The notes under the pieces are model-generated. The model was not told where the DNA came from, did not search any database, and saw only the letters and a list, made by a program, of their open reading frames with translations. From Fertoeibacter niger (GTDB taxonomy: Bacteria; Pseudomonadota; Alphaproteobacteria; Rhodobacterales; Rhodobacteraceae), in NCBI RefSeq assembly GCF_009380135.2, contig NZ_WHUT02000012.1, positions 1-64,000 on the forward strand: a stretch of 64,000 bases of DNA, written 5' to 3'. Every line of letters begins with the position of its first letter. The first letter of the stretch is position 1. The position numbers and the translations under genes were made by a program. Below are positions 1 through 8,395 of the stretch, piece after piece.

Positions 1-65
1 TCCTCAAGACGGTCCGGAAACAGCGTCACCTGATCCCGGTCTACCCCTTCAATGAAACCTGACAT
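1..65 (-). mobile_element. IS1182-type transposase, N-terminal end only (runs off the window)
   Basis: Reading leftward from an ATG at 65-63, the frame stays open to the window edge and begins MSGFIEGVDRDQVTLFPDRL. This opening closely matches the N-terminus typical of IS1182-like (DDE) transposases in Rhodobacteraceae (MxGFIEGxDRxQxTLFPERL). Only about 21 codons are inside the window. The GC-mixed stretch at about 105-140 upstream of the start, with the segment TTTTCACACAGCCTCGGCCC, probably contains the element's terminal inverted repeat, but the other end is not visible so the boundary is not proven. The element abuts an orphan transporter ATPase, which suggests the insertion may have separated that gene from its partners. 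Confidence 0.72.
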
Positions 66-233
66 AAATGCACTCCTGTATCGCAGGAAGCATACCATAT
101 CTGGAGGTTTTCACACAGCCTCGGCCCGTCTGCGAAGGTTTCATGACATTCGGGCCGGACTTGATCTGCGTCATCTTCGATCGGCGTGCCCTGCGGCCTG
201 ATGGACCCACACCCGAATCGAAGGAACCGTCCG

Positions 234-1058
234 ATGCAGCAGAGATCCCTTTCGGCTTTGCACCACGCTGCGGCACAAGCCGCGCCGCCGGATCGGCAGC
301 CCCCGATCATCGAGGTGCGCAACCTGAACGTCTGGTACGATACCACCCACGCGCTGACCGATGTCAGCTTTGACCTGTACCCGGGCGAGGTTCTGGCCTT
401 CATCGGCCCGTCGGGCTGCGGCAAATCCACCGCCTTGCGGTCGCTGAACCGGATGCTCGACGACATCAGGGAGATCCGGATCGAAGGCTCGATCCGCATG
501 GGGGGCCGCGACATCTATGCACCGGACATCGACCCGCCGGTCCATCGCCAGCGGTTTGGCTGGGTGGCGCAAAGCCCGAACCCGTTCCCCAGCAGCATCT
601 ATGAAAACGTGGCCTACGGCGCGCGCATCCACGGGCTGGCGTCGCGCCCCGGCGAGATGGACTCGCTGGTCGAAAGCTGTCTGCGCCGCGCCGATCTGTG
701 GGACGAGGTAAAAGATATCCTGCATGCCGAGGCGGGTGGACATCTGTCGGTCGGCCAGCAGCAAAGGCTGGTCATCGCCCGCGCATTGGGGTTCGACCCC
801 GAGGTTCTGCTGATGGACGAACCGACCGGCTCGATCGACCCGATCGCGACGAGGCGGGTCGAGCAACTGATCCTTGACCTGCGGGGCACCCATGCGATCA
901 TCGTGGTCACCCATTCGATGATGGAGGCGCGGCGGATCGCCGACCGGGTGGCAATGTTCTATCTGGGGCGTCTGGTCGAGATCGGGCCCGTCGCGCAGAT
1001 GTTCGACCATCCGCGCGCGGTGCAGACGCAGAACTTCATCCACGGTCGCACGGGTTAG
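234..1058 (+). CDS. PstB-like phosphate ABC transporter ATP-binding protein (orphan)
   Basis: This 274-residue ABC ATPase is closest in layout to PstB, the cytoplasmic ATPase of the Pst phosphate importer. Walker A is GPSGCGKS at residues 58-65, the Q-loop glutamine is near 113, the signature is at 171-175 and Walker B VLLMDE is at 191-196. Two motifs depart from PstB: the signature reads LSVGQ instead of LSGGQ, and the segment after Walker B reads DEPTGSIDP instead of DEPCSALDP. I chose the ATG at 234 because AAGGA lies 8 bases upstream; GTG at 186 is in frame but has no good ribosome site. No pstS, pstC or pstA lies beside it, so its partner is unknown; it could belong to another phosphate or phosphonate system. 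Confidence 0.8.
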   Translation: MQQRSLSALHHAAAQAAPPDRQPPIIEVRNLNVWYDTTHALTDVSFDLYPGEVLAFIGPSGCGKSTALRSLNRMLDDIREIRIEGSIRMGGRDIYAPDIDPPVHRQRFGWVAQSPNPFPSSIYENVAYGARIHGLASRPGEMDSLVESCLRRADLWDEVKDILHAEAGGHLSVGQQQRLVIARALGFDPEVLLMDEPTGSIDPIATRRVEQLILDLRGTHAIIVVTHSMMEARRIADRVAMFYLGRLVEIGPVAQMFDHPRAVQTQNFIHGRTG

Positions 1059-1075
1059 CGAGGCGCTGGCGCAGT

Positions 1076-2092
1076 CTAAAGCGCAGTCTCTGGCCAAGAC
1101 TTCAACGCGCGCAAGGTGGGCGTCTTCTTGGACTGGTTTTCCGAAAAGGTGCGGAACATCCGGTCCAGAACCGCCACCGCTGCGGGCTGATTGGCGCCCT
1201 TGTTCAGCATCACACATTCGGCCTGGGTCGCGTTGGCGGCATCGGTCATTTCGCTGCGGGTGGGCAGACCATCCTGCACCAGCCCTTCAAGCACCTGCGT
1301 CGCCCAGATCGCCGGAACCTGAGCCGCTTCGCACAGCCACAGGATCTCTTGCTGGATTTCTGCGACGCGTTCAAACCCGATCTCCACCGCCAGATCGCCA
1401 CGCGCGATCATTACCGCGAACGGTTGCCGCCCGGCCCCCTGCACGATGATGTCGGGAAGATTGCGCACCGCCATCGGGGTTTCGATCTTGGCTATCAGAC
1501 CAAGGGTTTGCCAATCCGGCCGCCGTGCTGCCAGTTCCGCCTGAAAATCCGCGACCTGAACTGCCGTCTCGACAAAGGACATGCCCACAAGGTCTGCATT
1601 CAGTGCCACGAAGTCGAGGTCGCAGCGGTCTTTTTCCGTCAACGGGTCAAGTCCCAGATCGACACCCGGAAAGTTCATCCCGCGCTCCGGGGTCAGCTTG
1701 ATACCCTTCAGTCGCCCGGACGTTATCGCGATCAGCACACCTTCCGTGGTGCGCGCGGTGATGCTGCCGCTCAGCTTGCCGTCATCCAGCGACACCAGAT
1801 CGCCGATGGACAACCGGTCGATCACGCCTGACGGGGCGCAAGTGGCCTGAAACGGGTCGGACCTGTCGCGGTCAAGCCGATTTGCCAGCCACAGCGTATC
1901 GCCGACGTTCAGTCGGTTGGTCTTGGCCGGGGTGATGACATCCAGCGTGCGCACCTTGGGGCCTGCGATGTCCATCAGGACACGCAGGGACCGCGCCGAA
2001 CCTGCCGCCCGCGCGTTGGCGATCATCCGCGCCCATTCGGCGGCGTCACCATGCCCGCAATTGATGCGCAGCACATCAGCCCCGGTCGCCAC
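1076..2092 (-). CDS. Pyruvate-kinase-like protein, N-terminally truncated
   Basis: The 338-residue product matches the catalytic region of pyruvate kinase (phosphoenolpyruvate + ADP to pyruvate + ATP). It shows RINCGHGD near the start, MDIAGPKVRT, a B-domain-like insert, the metal and substrate segment IAKIETPMAVRNLP, and ATQVLEGLV..PTRSEMTDAANA. The phrase RINCGHGDAAEWARMIANAR resembles the longer, divergent pyruvate-kinase-like proteins that carry an extra N-terminal helical domain. Here the frame continues upstream of GTG 2092 for only about 22 codons (through PTLGTNAADDPGIIAG) before an in-frame TAA, with no good start, so the N-terminus is missing. The C-terminal allosteric domain is also absent. 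It is probably a remnant or an inactive protein. Confidence 0.65.
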   Translation of the reverse strand: MATGADVLRINCGHGDAAEWARMIANARAAGSARSLRVLMDIAGPKVRTLDVITPAKTNRLNVGDTLWLANRLDRDRSDPFQATCAPSGVIDRLSIGDLVSLDDGKLSGSITARTTEGVLIAITSGRLKGIKLTPERGMNFPGVDLGLDPLTEKDRCDLDFVALNADLVGMSFVETAVQVADFQAELAARRPDWQTLGLIAKIETPMAVRNLPDIIVQGAGRQPFAVMIARGDLAVEIGFERVAEIQQEILWLCEAAQVPAIWATQVLEGLVQDGLPTRSEMTDAANATQAECVMLNKGANQPAAVAVLDRMFRTFSENQSKKTPTLRALKSWPETAL

Positions 2093-2320
2093 CAGACCCG
2101 CTATGATGCCCGGATCATCCGCCGCATTGGTGCCCAGGGTGGGTGTTGAGGCAGGTTAGCGTTGATACGCCCTGTCGCGCCGATAACGGTCACGCAACCG
2201 GAATTGCTGACCCATATCAAGACGGCGTGCACGGCTTTGCTGCAATCTGTGACGACTGGAAGCCTTCATCAGACGGCACTGGCGAAACACCGAGTGCGCG
2301 AAACGTAAGGCGAACGGGGG

Positions 2321-3457
2321 TTGGATTTGGGACCAAACTCGCAACGTCGGCGCCATCTGCTCAGAACGTGCGCCATGACTCTGGGGGCGGCCGCGCTTGG
2401 GTTTGGCGCGGTCTTGCGAGCCTTTAGTCCCGGTGCGCCTGCAGGGCTGCTGGACGCCGAAGGTCGCCCCATTCTCGGAAGCCTGTCTGAAAAGGTCTTT
2501 GTCCAGATCAATGGCACCCGGCAAGGTATGATCATCCAGAGCATGGATGTCACCCACCCCGTCCTTCTGTTTCTGCATGGCGGCCCCGGCATGCCGGAGT
2601 TTTTCCTGAACACCACGCATCCCGCCGGTCTGGAACGGGATTTTACTGTCGTCTGGTGGGACCAGCGTGGTGCGGGCCTGTCCTATGATCCGGACATTCC
2701 ACCGGACAGCATGACCGTAGCGCAGATGATCGCAGATACCGTTGCGGTCACGCAGTATCTGCTGGGGCGGTTCGGGCAGGAGAAGGTCTATCTGCTGGGC
2801 CACTCCTGGGGCAGTTTTCTGGGGCTTCAGGTCGCAGCGGCGGCACCGGAGCTGTTTCACGCCTACATCGGCATGGGTCAGGTGTCGTTTCAGTTGCGCT
2901 CGGAAGTCGCAGCGCATCGGATCATGACGGACCAGTATCGGGCGCGCGGCGACGAAAACATGGTGCGAAGGTTGGAGGCGGCTCCGGTCAGCATGGCGCA
3001 GGGACTGTCAGCGGCCTATCTGCACTTGCGAGACGACGCGATGCACGGGCTGGGGGTGGGAACCACGCGGGACATGGCATCGGTCATCAGCGGGGTTTTC
3101 GTGCAGGTCTGGCAATGCCGCGCCTATACCTTGCGCGAAAAGATCGGGATCTGGCAGGGCATGCGGTGGTCGCGAAACCTTCTGTGGGAGGACTTCATTG
3201 CAACCGATCTGTCAACAAGGGTTCGCGCGCTAGCAGTGCCGATGTATTTTTTCACCGGCCGCCATGATCTGACGGCGAACCATAACCTAGCGGCTGAGTT
3301 CTTTGACAGGATCGACGCGCCGGTGAAGGGGTTCTACACCTTCGAAAATTCCGCCCACAGCCCGGTGTTCGAAGAACCGGCGCGCGCCCGCGAAATCCTG
3401 CGGACCGACGTTTTGGCCGGAAAGACCAGCCTTGCCGACCCCAGGCCCGGGAATTGA
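2321..3457 (+). CDS. Alpha/beta-hydrolase, proline-iminopeptidase-like
   Basis: A 378-residue alpha/beta hydrolase of the S33 peptidase type. The oxyanion-hole motif HGGPG is at residues 86-90, followed by WWDQRGAGLS, and the nucleophile elbow GHSWGS puts the catalytic serine at about 162. The acid and histidine are expected in TGRHDLT and NSAHSP near the C-terminus. The N-terminus has arginines followed by a hydrophobic stretch (LGAAALGFGAVL), so it is probably exported or membrane-anchored; the paired arginines allow a Tat signal. The TTG start at 2321 has AAGG 11 bases upstream; an internal ATG at 2375 would lose the arginines. The substrate cannot be told from sequence. Confidence 0.8.
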   Translation: MDLGPNSQRRRHLLRTCAMTLGAAALGFGAVLRAFSPGAPAGLLDAEGRPILGSLSEKVFVQINGTRQGMIIQSMDVTHPVLLFLHGGPGMPEFFLNTTHPAGLERDFTVVWWDQRGAGLSYDPDIPPDSMTVAQMIADTVAVTQYLLGRFGQEKVYLLGHSWGSFLGLQVAAAAPELFHAYIGMGQVSFQLRSEVAAHRIMTDQYRARGDENMVRRLEAAPVSMAQGLSAAYLHLRDDAMHGLGVGTTRDMASVISGVFVQVWQCRAYTLREKIGIWQGMRWSRNLLWEDFIATDLSTRVRALAVPMYFFTGRHDLTANHNLAAEFFDRIDAPVKGFYTFENSAHSPVFEEPARAREILRTDVLAGKTSLADPRPGN

Positions 3458-3558
3458 CGGGCAATGCTCGTACCAAAACGGCCCCTGCCTGATGTGCATC
3501 AACGACGGATGCCCGGCGTCTTGTCATGTTCCGCCTGAACCATACAAGGGATTCCGCC

Positions 3559-4689
3559 ATGCTCCGCTCGCTGATTCTGACCGGCCTGTTGCTGGCCGCA
3601 CCGGCATTTGCCGAAACCACAGCCTTGACCATCGCACAAGACCGCTATGAGGCGGGAAGTGCCTTGCGCTTTGACGGACCCGAGGTCGCCGATCTGTTCA
3701 TGGCGGGCAACCGGGTGGTAGTGGCAGCCCCGGTTGGCGGCTCGGCGCATCTGGCCGGGCGGCGGGTCACAGTTGAATCGGCGGTGGCTGGCGATCTGTT
3801 TGCTGTGGGCTATGATGTGACCGTCAGCGGCGCGGTGGGCGGCGATGCGTCGGTCAGCGGATACGAGATCACGCTGGGCGGCGTGACCGGCAACCTGCGC
3901 GCGGCGGGGGCCGAAATTCAGGTCGGCGCGGTCGGCGGCTATGCCCTGATCACCGGGGCAGAGGTGACCCTGCAAGGCGCTATCGCCGGCGATGCGGTAC
4001 TGGTGGCCGACGAGATCGACTTCGGGCCGGGCGCATCGGTGGCGGGGGCGCTGACGATCTACGCCGAAGACCCGGCCAATGTAACCGTCCCGGAAAGCGT
4101 CGCCCCCGCAGCGCGGGTCAAGATCGAGACACTCGACAGCTATGACACCGGCGATTGGGAGCACCGCATGCCAGTGCGGGTGTCGTTCTGGAGCGTGGCT
4201 TCCGGGTTCCTGATGGGCGTGCTGATCTCGGGTCTGATCGCGGCGCTGGTCATCGCGGTGGCCCCCAAGGCCGTGCAGGACCTGCGGCAACTGGCGCTGG
4301 CGCATCCGGGGCGGGCGATTTGGTCAGGGTTTCTGGTGACCTCGGCGCTGGCCGGATCGGGCTTTGTGCTGATGCTGACGATTGTCGGCGTGTTCCTGCT
4401 GCCGGTCATGCTGGCGATCACGGGACTGGCGATCGTTGCAGGCTATGCGTTGGGATCCTATATGCTGGGGGTCGGGCTGTGGCTGGCCGGCGGTTGGAAA
4501 ATGCCCGACGGCGTGCCGGGCAAGTTCGGTCTGGCGTGCCTCGGGGCTGCGGTCGCGGGGGCAGCCTGGGCGGTGCCGGTGGCAGGCTGGTTTTTTGTGT
4601 TGGGCCTGACCATGCTGGGCATCGGCACGCTGGCGGCCTTTGTGTTGCCGGGCAACCTGCTGTTGCGCCGCGCGGCGGTGATGTCGTGA
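3559..4689 (+). CDS. Bactofilin-like polymer-forming membrane protein
   Basis: The 376-residue product has a cleavable signal (LILTGLLLAAPAFA), then about 170 residues of short glycine-valine repeats of the GxVGGDAxVxG kind, as in bactofilin or polymer-forming cytoskeletal beta-helices, then about four hydrophobic helices in the C-terminal half. The signal and position imply that the repeat domain sits in the periplasm and the C-terminus anchors it in the inner membrane. The ATG at 3559 is preceded by AAGGG; an earlier in-frame start at 3526 is less likely because it would bury the signal peptide. It overlaps the next gene by GTGA, so the two are probably co-translated. The exact role is unknown. 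Confidence 0.7.
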   Translation: MLRSLILTGLLLAAPAFAETTALTIAQDRYEAGSALRFDGPEVADLFMAGNRVVVAAPVGGSAHLAGRRVTVESAVAGDLFAVGYDVTVSGAVGGDASVSGYEITLGGVTGNLRAAGAEIQVGAVGGYALITGAEVTLQGAIAGDAVLVADEIDFGPGASVAGALTIYAEDPANVTVPESVAPAARVKIETLDSYDTGDWEHRMPVRVSFWSVASGFLMGVLISGLIAALVIAVAPKAVQDLRQLALAHPGRAIWSGFLVTSALAGSGFVLMLTIVGVFLLPVMLAITGLAIVAGYALGSYMLGVGLWLAGGWKMPDGVPGKFGLACLGAAVAGAAWAVPVAGWFFVLGLTMLGIGTLAAFVLPGNLLLRRAAVMS

Positions 4690-5771
4690 ACCGCCGCCTG
4701 TTGATCGGCGGGGCGGCGGCCCTCGGCCTGACAGGTGCGGGTTGGGCAGGGTGGCGCCAGATGGGGACGGCCTCGGACATGGCCGGTTTTGCCGCGTCGC
4801 TGCGACAGGACCTGCCCGCAACGCCCGGCGCGCGCGATCTGATCCGCTATGCCACGCTCGCCGCAAACAGCCACAACACGCAAGCCTGGCGGTTCCGCGA
4901 AAGTCCGTCGGGCATCGACATTGTGCCCGACGCGGCACGGCGCACCCCGGTGGTGGACCCCGACGATCATCACCTCTTCATCAGCCTCGGGGGCGCTGCC
5001 GAGAACCTGACCCTTGCGATGGCGGCGCGCGGTCAGGGCGGCGAGGTGATGTTCGACCCGACATCTGGCTCCCTGAGCCTGCCTTACGGCACCACGCGCA
5101 CACCCGATACCGCGCTGTTCGACGCAATCCCCGCCCGGCAATCCACCCGGTCCGACTACGACGGCACCCAAATCAGCCCGGCCGATCTTGGCCTGCTTGC
5201 CGCTGCGGCGACAATGCCGAGGGTCGATCTGGTCCTGATCACGCAAGCAAGCCAGATCACCCGCCTGAGTGATCTGGTCATCGCCGCCAACACCGCCCAG
5301 ATCGCCGACCCGGCCTTTGTGGCGGAACTGAAACACTGGCTTCGCTTCAGCCCGCGCGCGGCGATGACTTCCGGCGACGGCCTATATAGCGCCGCCAGTG
5401 GCAGCCCGGCGCTGCCCGATTGGCTCGGCCCGCGCCTCTTCGATGCCGTGTTCACCGCCAGATCCGAGAACGCAAAGGTCGCACGCCAGATCGCGGCATC
5501 CGCCGGGATCGCGGTGTTCGCAGGGGCGGCCGCCGATCCGGCGCACTGGGTGCAGGTCGGCCGCGCCAGCCAGCGCTTTGCCTTGCAGGCGACGGCACTC
5601 GGGCTGAAATGCGCCTACCTGAACCAGCCGGTCGAGGTCGCGGACTTTCGCGCCGAGCTTGCCGATCTGGTTGGTCTGCCCGGTCGCAGACCCGACCTGC
5701 TGATGCGGTTCGGGCGGGGACCGATGATGCCCTATTCCGCCCGCAGGCCGGTCGGGGCCGTGATGACATGA
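4686..5771 (+). CDS. Nitroreductase-family (Acg-like) flavoprotein with an N-terminal export signal
   Basis: The product has 361 residues. The N-terminus (NRRLLIGGAAALGLTGAGWAG) has twin arginines and a hydrophobic core, consistent with a Tat signal or anchor. The body has the divergent nitroreductase fold of Acg-type proteins: LAANSHNTQAWRF near residue 60 is the typical FMN-contacting segment and RQSTRSDYDG is a conserved internal motif. The reaction is presumably an FMN-dependent reduction, but no substrate can be assigned. The GTG start overlaps the upstream stop as GTGA, so the gene is coupled to the bactofilin-like protein. Confidence 0.75.
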   Translation: MNRRLLIGGAAALGLTGAGWAGWRQMGTASDMAGFAASLRQDLPATPGARDLIRYATLAANSHNTQAWRFRESPSGIDIVPDAARRTPVVDPDDHHLFISLGGAAENLTLAMAARGQGGEVMFDPTSGSLSLPYGTTRTPDTALFDAIPARQSTRSDYDGTQISPADLGLLAAAATMPRVDLVLITQASQITRLSDLVIAANTAQIADPAFVAELKHWLRFSPRAAMTSGDGLYSAASGSPALPDWLGPRLFDAVFTARSENAKVARQIAASAGIAVFAGAAADPAHWVQVGRASQRFALQATALGLKCAYLNQPVEVADFRAELADLVGLPGRRPDLLMRFGRGPMMPYSARRPVGAVMT

Positions 5772-5880
5772 CCCGGCGCGGCCGGACGCCCGCTGTCGTC
5801 GCGGCAATGGCGTCCGGGGCCTGTCTCACAGGGTGGCAGTTCGGGGTGAAGCGAAGCCGACCGTTCCGACCCGGAGACAG

Positions 5881-5943
5881 ATGATCCCTGACGACCCCAA
5901 TCACCCTATTGCCAACTGGCGGCGGGACTTTCCCGAACTGTGA
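5881..5943 (+). pseudogene. 20-codon frame resembling the N-terminus of a Rieske-type protein (possible remnant)
   Basis: ATG 5881 opens a 20-codon frame (MIPDDPNHPIANWRRDFPEL) that stops at once. The run HPIANWRRDFP resembles, from memory, the first residues of small Rieske 2Fe-2S proteins in this group, which usually continue into a W..D...RR stretch. No Fe-S ligands follow in any frame. A weak GGAG lies only 4 bases from the ATG. It may be the leftover 5' end of a deleted gene, or chance. Confidence 0.25.
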
Positions 5944-5958
5944 ACCGAAAGTATTCCC

Positions 5959-6675
5959 ATGATCGCCACCACCGAAACCCGTCCCGAAATTCCCGTTGAA
6001 GTTCGCGACCTTGCTCTGCGGCTCGGTGCCGATCCGGTGCTGGGGAACCGGACGGTTTCCTTGGCCCAGAGCGGCCAGATGCGGCTCAACCTGACATCAG
6101 ACCGCTGGTTGGCCTTCACCGCACGACAAACGATCTCGATCACCTCCTGCGATTTCGACTGGCAGGCGCGGTTTCAGCCGCTTGGCCTGCTGCGGGTTGT
6201 CGATGCGCTGCAAGATGGCAAGGGCCGGCTGGAGGCAACGGCGCTCGGGTTCATTCCCGTGATGCGGGCAAGGCCCGGCCCTGCGCTGACACGGGGGGAA
6301 CTCATGCGCTATCTTGCCGAACTGGCGTATGCGCCCGACGCAATGCTGCACAATCCCCACCTGCGCTGGCGTGTAGAAAATGCCGACACCCTTCATGTTG
6401 CCGCGGGCTCCGGCGATACCGCCGCCGAAGTCAGGCTGTCGCTTGGCCCGGACGGCCGCATTTCAAGCATCTTCGCCGCGGAGCGGCCGCGGTCAGCAAA
6501 GCCTCCTGTCCTGCCGACGCCGTGGCTTGGTGCCTTCTCGGACTATCAGCAACGCGAGGGCCGGTGGGTTCCGTTTTCCGGTCAAGTTAGCTGGCAGATC
6601 GATGGGACGGAAAAGGCCTACTGGCGAGGTCGGTTGACAAAATGGAGTCTTTGCCAATCGCCTTTGCCTGACTGA
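5959..6675 (+). CDS. DUF6544 family protein
   Basis: This 238-residue protein has the hallmarks of the DUF6544 family: an early segment ending in WLAFTARQTISI, then CDFDWQARFQPLGLLRVVDALQDGKGRLEATALG, the short helix with RGELMRYLAELAYAPDAML, and a late YWRGRL. Members are of unknown function. I see no signal peptide or membrane segment. The codon usage is like the host's. It follows the nitroreductase by about 190 bases and may or may not be in the same transcript. Confidence 0.7.
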   Translation: MIATTETRPEIPVEVRDLALRLGADPVLGNRTVSLAQSGQMRLNLTSDRWLAFTARQTISITSCDFDWQARFQPLGLLRVVDALQDGKGRLEATALGFIPVMRARPGPALTRGELMRYLAELAYAPDAMLHNPHLRWRVENADTLHVAAGSGDTAAEVRLSLGPDGRISSIFAAERPRSAKPPVLPTPWLGAFSDYQQREGRWVPFSGQVSWQIDGTEKAYWRGRLTKWSLCQSPLPD

Positions 6676-6905
6676 CGCTGGCGTTTCAGAACTCAGGCAA
6701 CGGGGTTGCATCGCGGGGACTGTGAATTGTCTTTCGCAAAAAGCCTTGTCCGTTAGACCGGGGCTCAAGTGCAGCAATGCAGAGTCAGGCGCGAAAGACC
6801 GCTTTGGCCAAATGCCGCAACGCCGCTGCCGCGCTGCCGTCAGTCAGCAATCCGCCCACTGCGTTGATGGTTACTTGGCGAAGGACGCTCTGAAGATGCG
6901 CTACA

Positions 6906-8387
6906 TCAGCTGATGGGTCGGGAGACCGGGCTCTTGTTTAGCACCTGTTCGATGTTCTGGCTCCACGCCGCTTTGAACGCTGGATCCGAGGCAAACAGCT
7001 TATAGAGCTCCAGCTCGTCCTTCCGCCTTTTCAGCATCACGTCCTGCAGCATCTTTTCCAATGCGAGGCCACGATTGTAGGGGTCAGCATTGTCCTCGTA
7101 CTTGGCGGTGTAGTCCGGGTGAGCGCGGATGCTGTTGACGATATTGACGAATTTCACGCGTTGCTCCTCTGGCGTCGCACTCCAACCCTGAAACCACCGC
7201 TCGTTGAAGCTGCGAATGATGTCATCAAGATGGTCGGTTTCCGGATCGCCGTCGCGGTTGCCACGCGGGTTGGGGTTTTGCGGAGTCAGTTCCGTATCGG
7301 ACGCATCAAGACCGATTTCATGGTTCAGCTTTGTGCGCTCCAGTCCGTAGGATGACAGATCAACAGCCTCCAGCAGTTCATCAAGCATGTCTTGGTTGGG
7401 ATCCTTGATCTTGAGTTTGGGGATCAGGAACTTCAGCAGCCAGAACAGCTTTTCCCATTCCAGCACTTCAAACGGGATGATCGACGCCATCTGACCGTAG
7501 ATTTTCACGAACTGTTTGGCCTTGATCTTGAAGTCGATCTTCTCGGCGTCAGGCAGCTCCAATTCGGCGTTGAAACGGTTGGCCGCGATATCGATGATCG
7601 GGCTGAGGGTCTGGGCATCTTCACCGGCAAAATATCGGGTCACGAAGTCTTCGACCTCCTGCCACTCGTACACCCCCACCTCGTCCAGTGCGTCCTTCAG
7701 CTCGTGCAACACGTTGACATCGGTCGCCTCGGACAGCGTGGTCACGGTGTAGAATGGGTCGAAGGCCGTCTTGATGTCATCGACGCTGTTGAAAAAGTCG
7801 AGGATGAACAGATCCTCCGTCCGCTTGCCCAGCTTCGGGGCCGAACGGTTGAGGCGGGACAGTGCCTGGACGGCCAGCACGAACTGCAGCTTTTTGTCCA
7901 CGTACATCGCGGTAAGCTTGGGCTGGTCGAACCCAGTCAGATGCTTGTTCGCCACGATCAGCAGCCGATAATCGTCGGTGTCGAACTTGTCCCGCGTTTC
8001 GCTTTCGGGAAAGCCGTACATGTCGGCTTCGGTGTATTTCACACCATCGACGGTCTTTTCGCCCGAAAAGGCGATCAGCGCCTTGAACGGGTTTCCTTGC
8101 GCATCAGGCAGCTTGGTCACCGCCTTGTAGTAGCGGATCGCGGCTTCGATGTTCTGGGTGATGATCATCCCCTTGGCCTTGCCGCGCAGCTTCTTCGTGT
8201 TCACGACCTGCGGGATGAAATGGTCCAGCATGATCTCGGCCTTGGTGTTGATCGTGTGCTGGCTGCGTTCGACATAGGGGCCGTCGCCGACCGGGGCGGG
8301 CGCGCCTGCAAGCTCTTCGGTCGTATGGCCGGTCAGGTGTTTCTGAATGGCCTGTTCAAGTGCGACTTCGCGTGTGTTGCTGACCAT
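6906..8387 (-). pseudogene. hsdR: Type I restriction subunit HsdR with a large internal deletion
   Basis: The 493-residue product starts like an intact HsdR (MVSNTREVALEQAIQKHLTG) but from about residue 30 jumps to the second helicase domain (ERSQHTINTKAEIMLDHF) and continues to the normal C-terminus, including RLLIVANKHLTGFDQPK and QALSRLNRSAP. A full HsdR is about 1000 residues. The lost part would hold the PD-(D/E)XK nuclease, Walker A and the DExH motor, so the product cannot cut or translocate DNA. The frame is intact, which implies a clean in-frame deletion. It sits 8 bases downstream of hsdS in the same direction. Expression may persist but function is not expected. Confidence 0.8.
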
Positions 8388-8395
8388 GCTACCCC

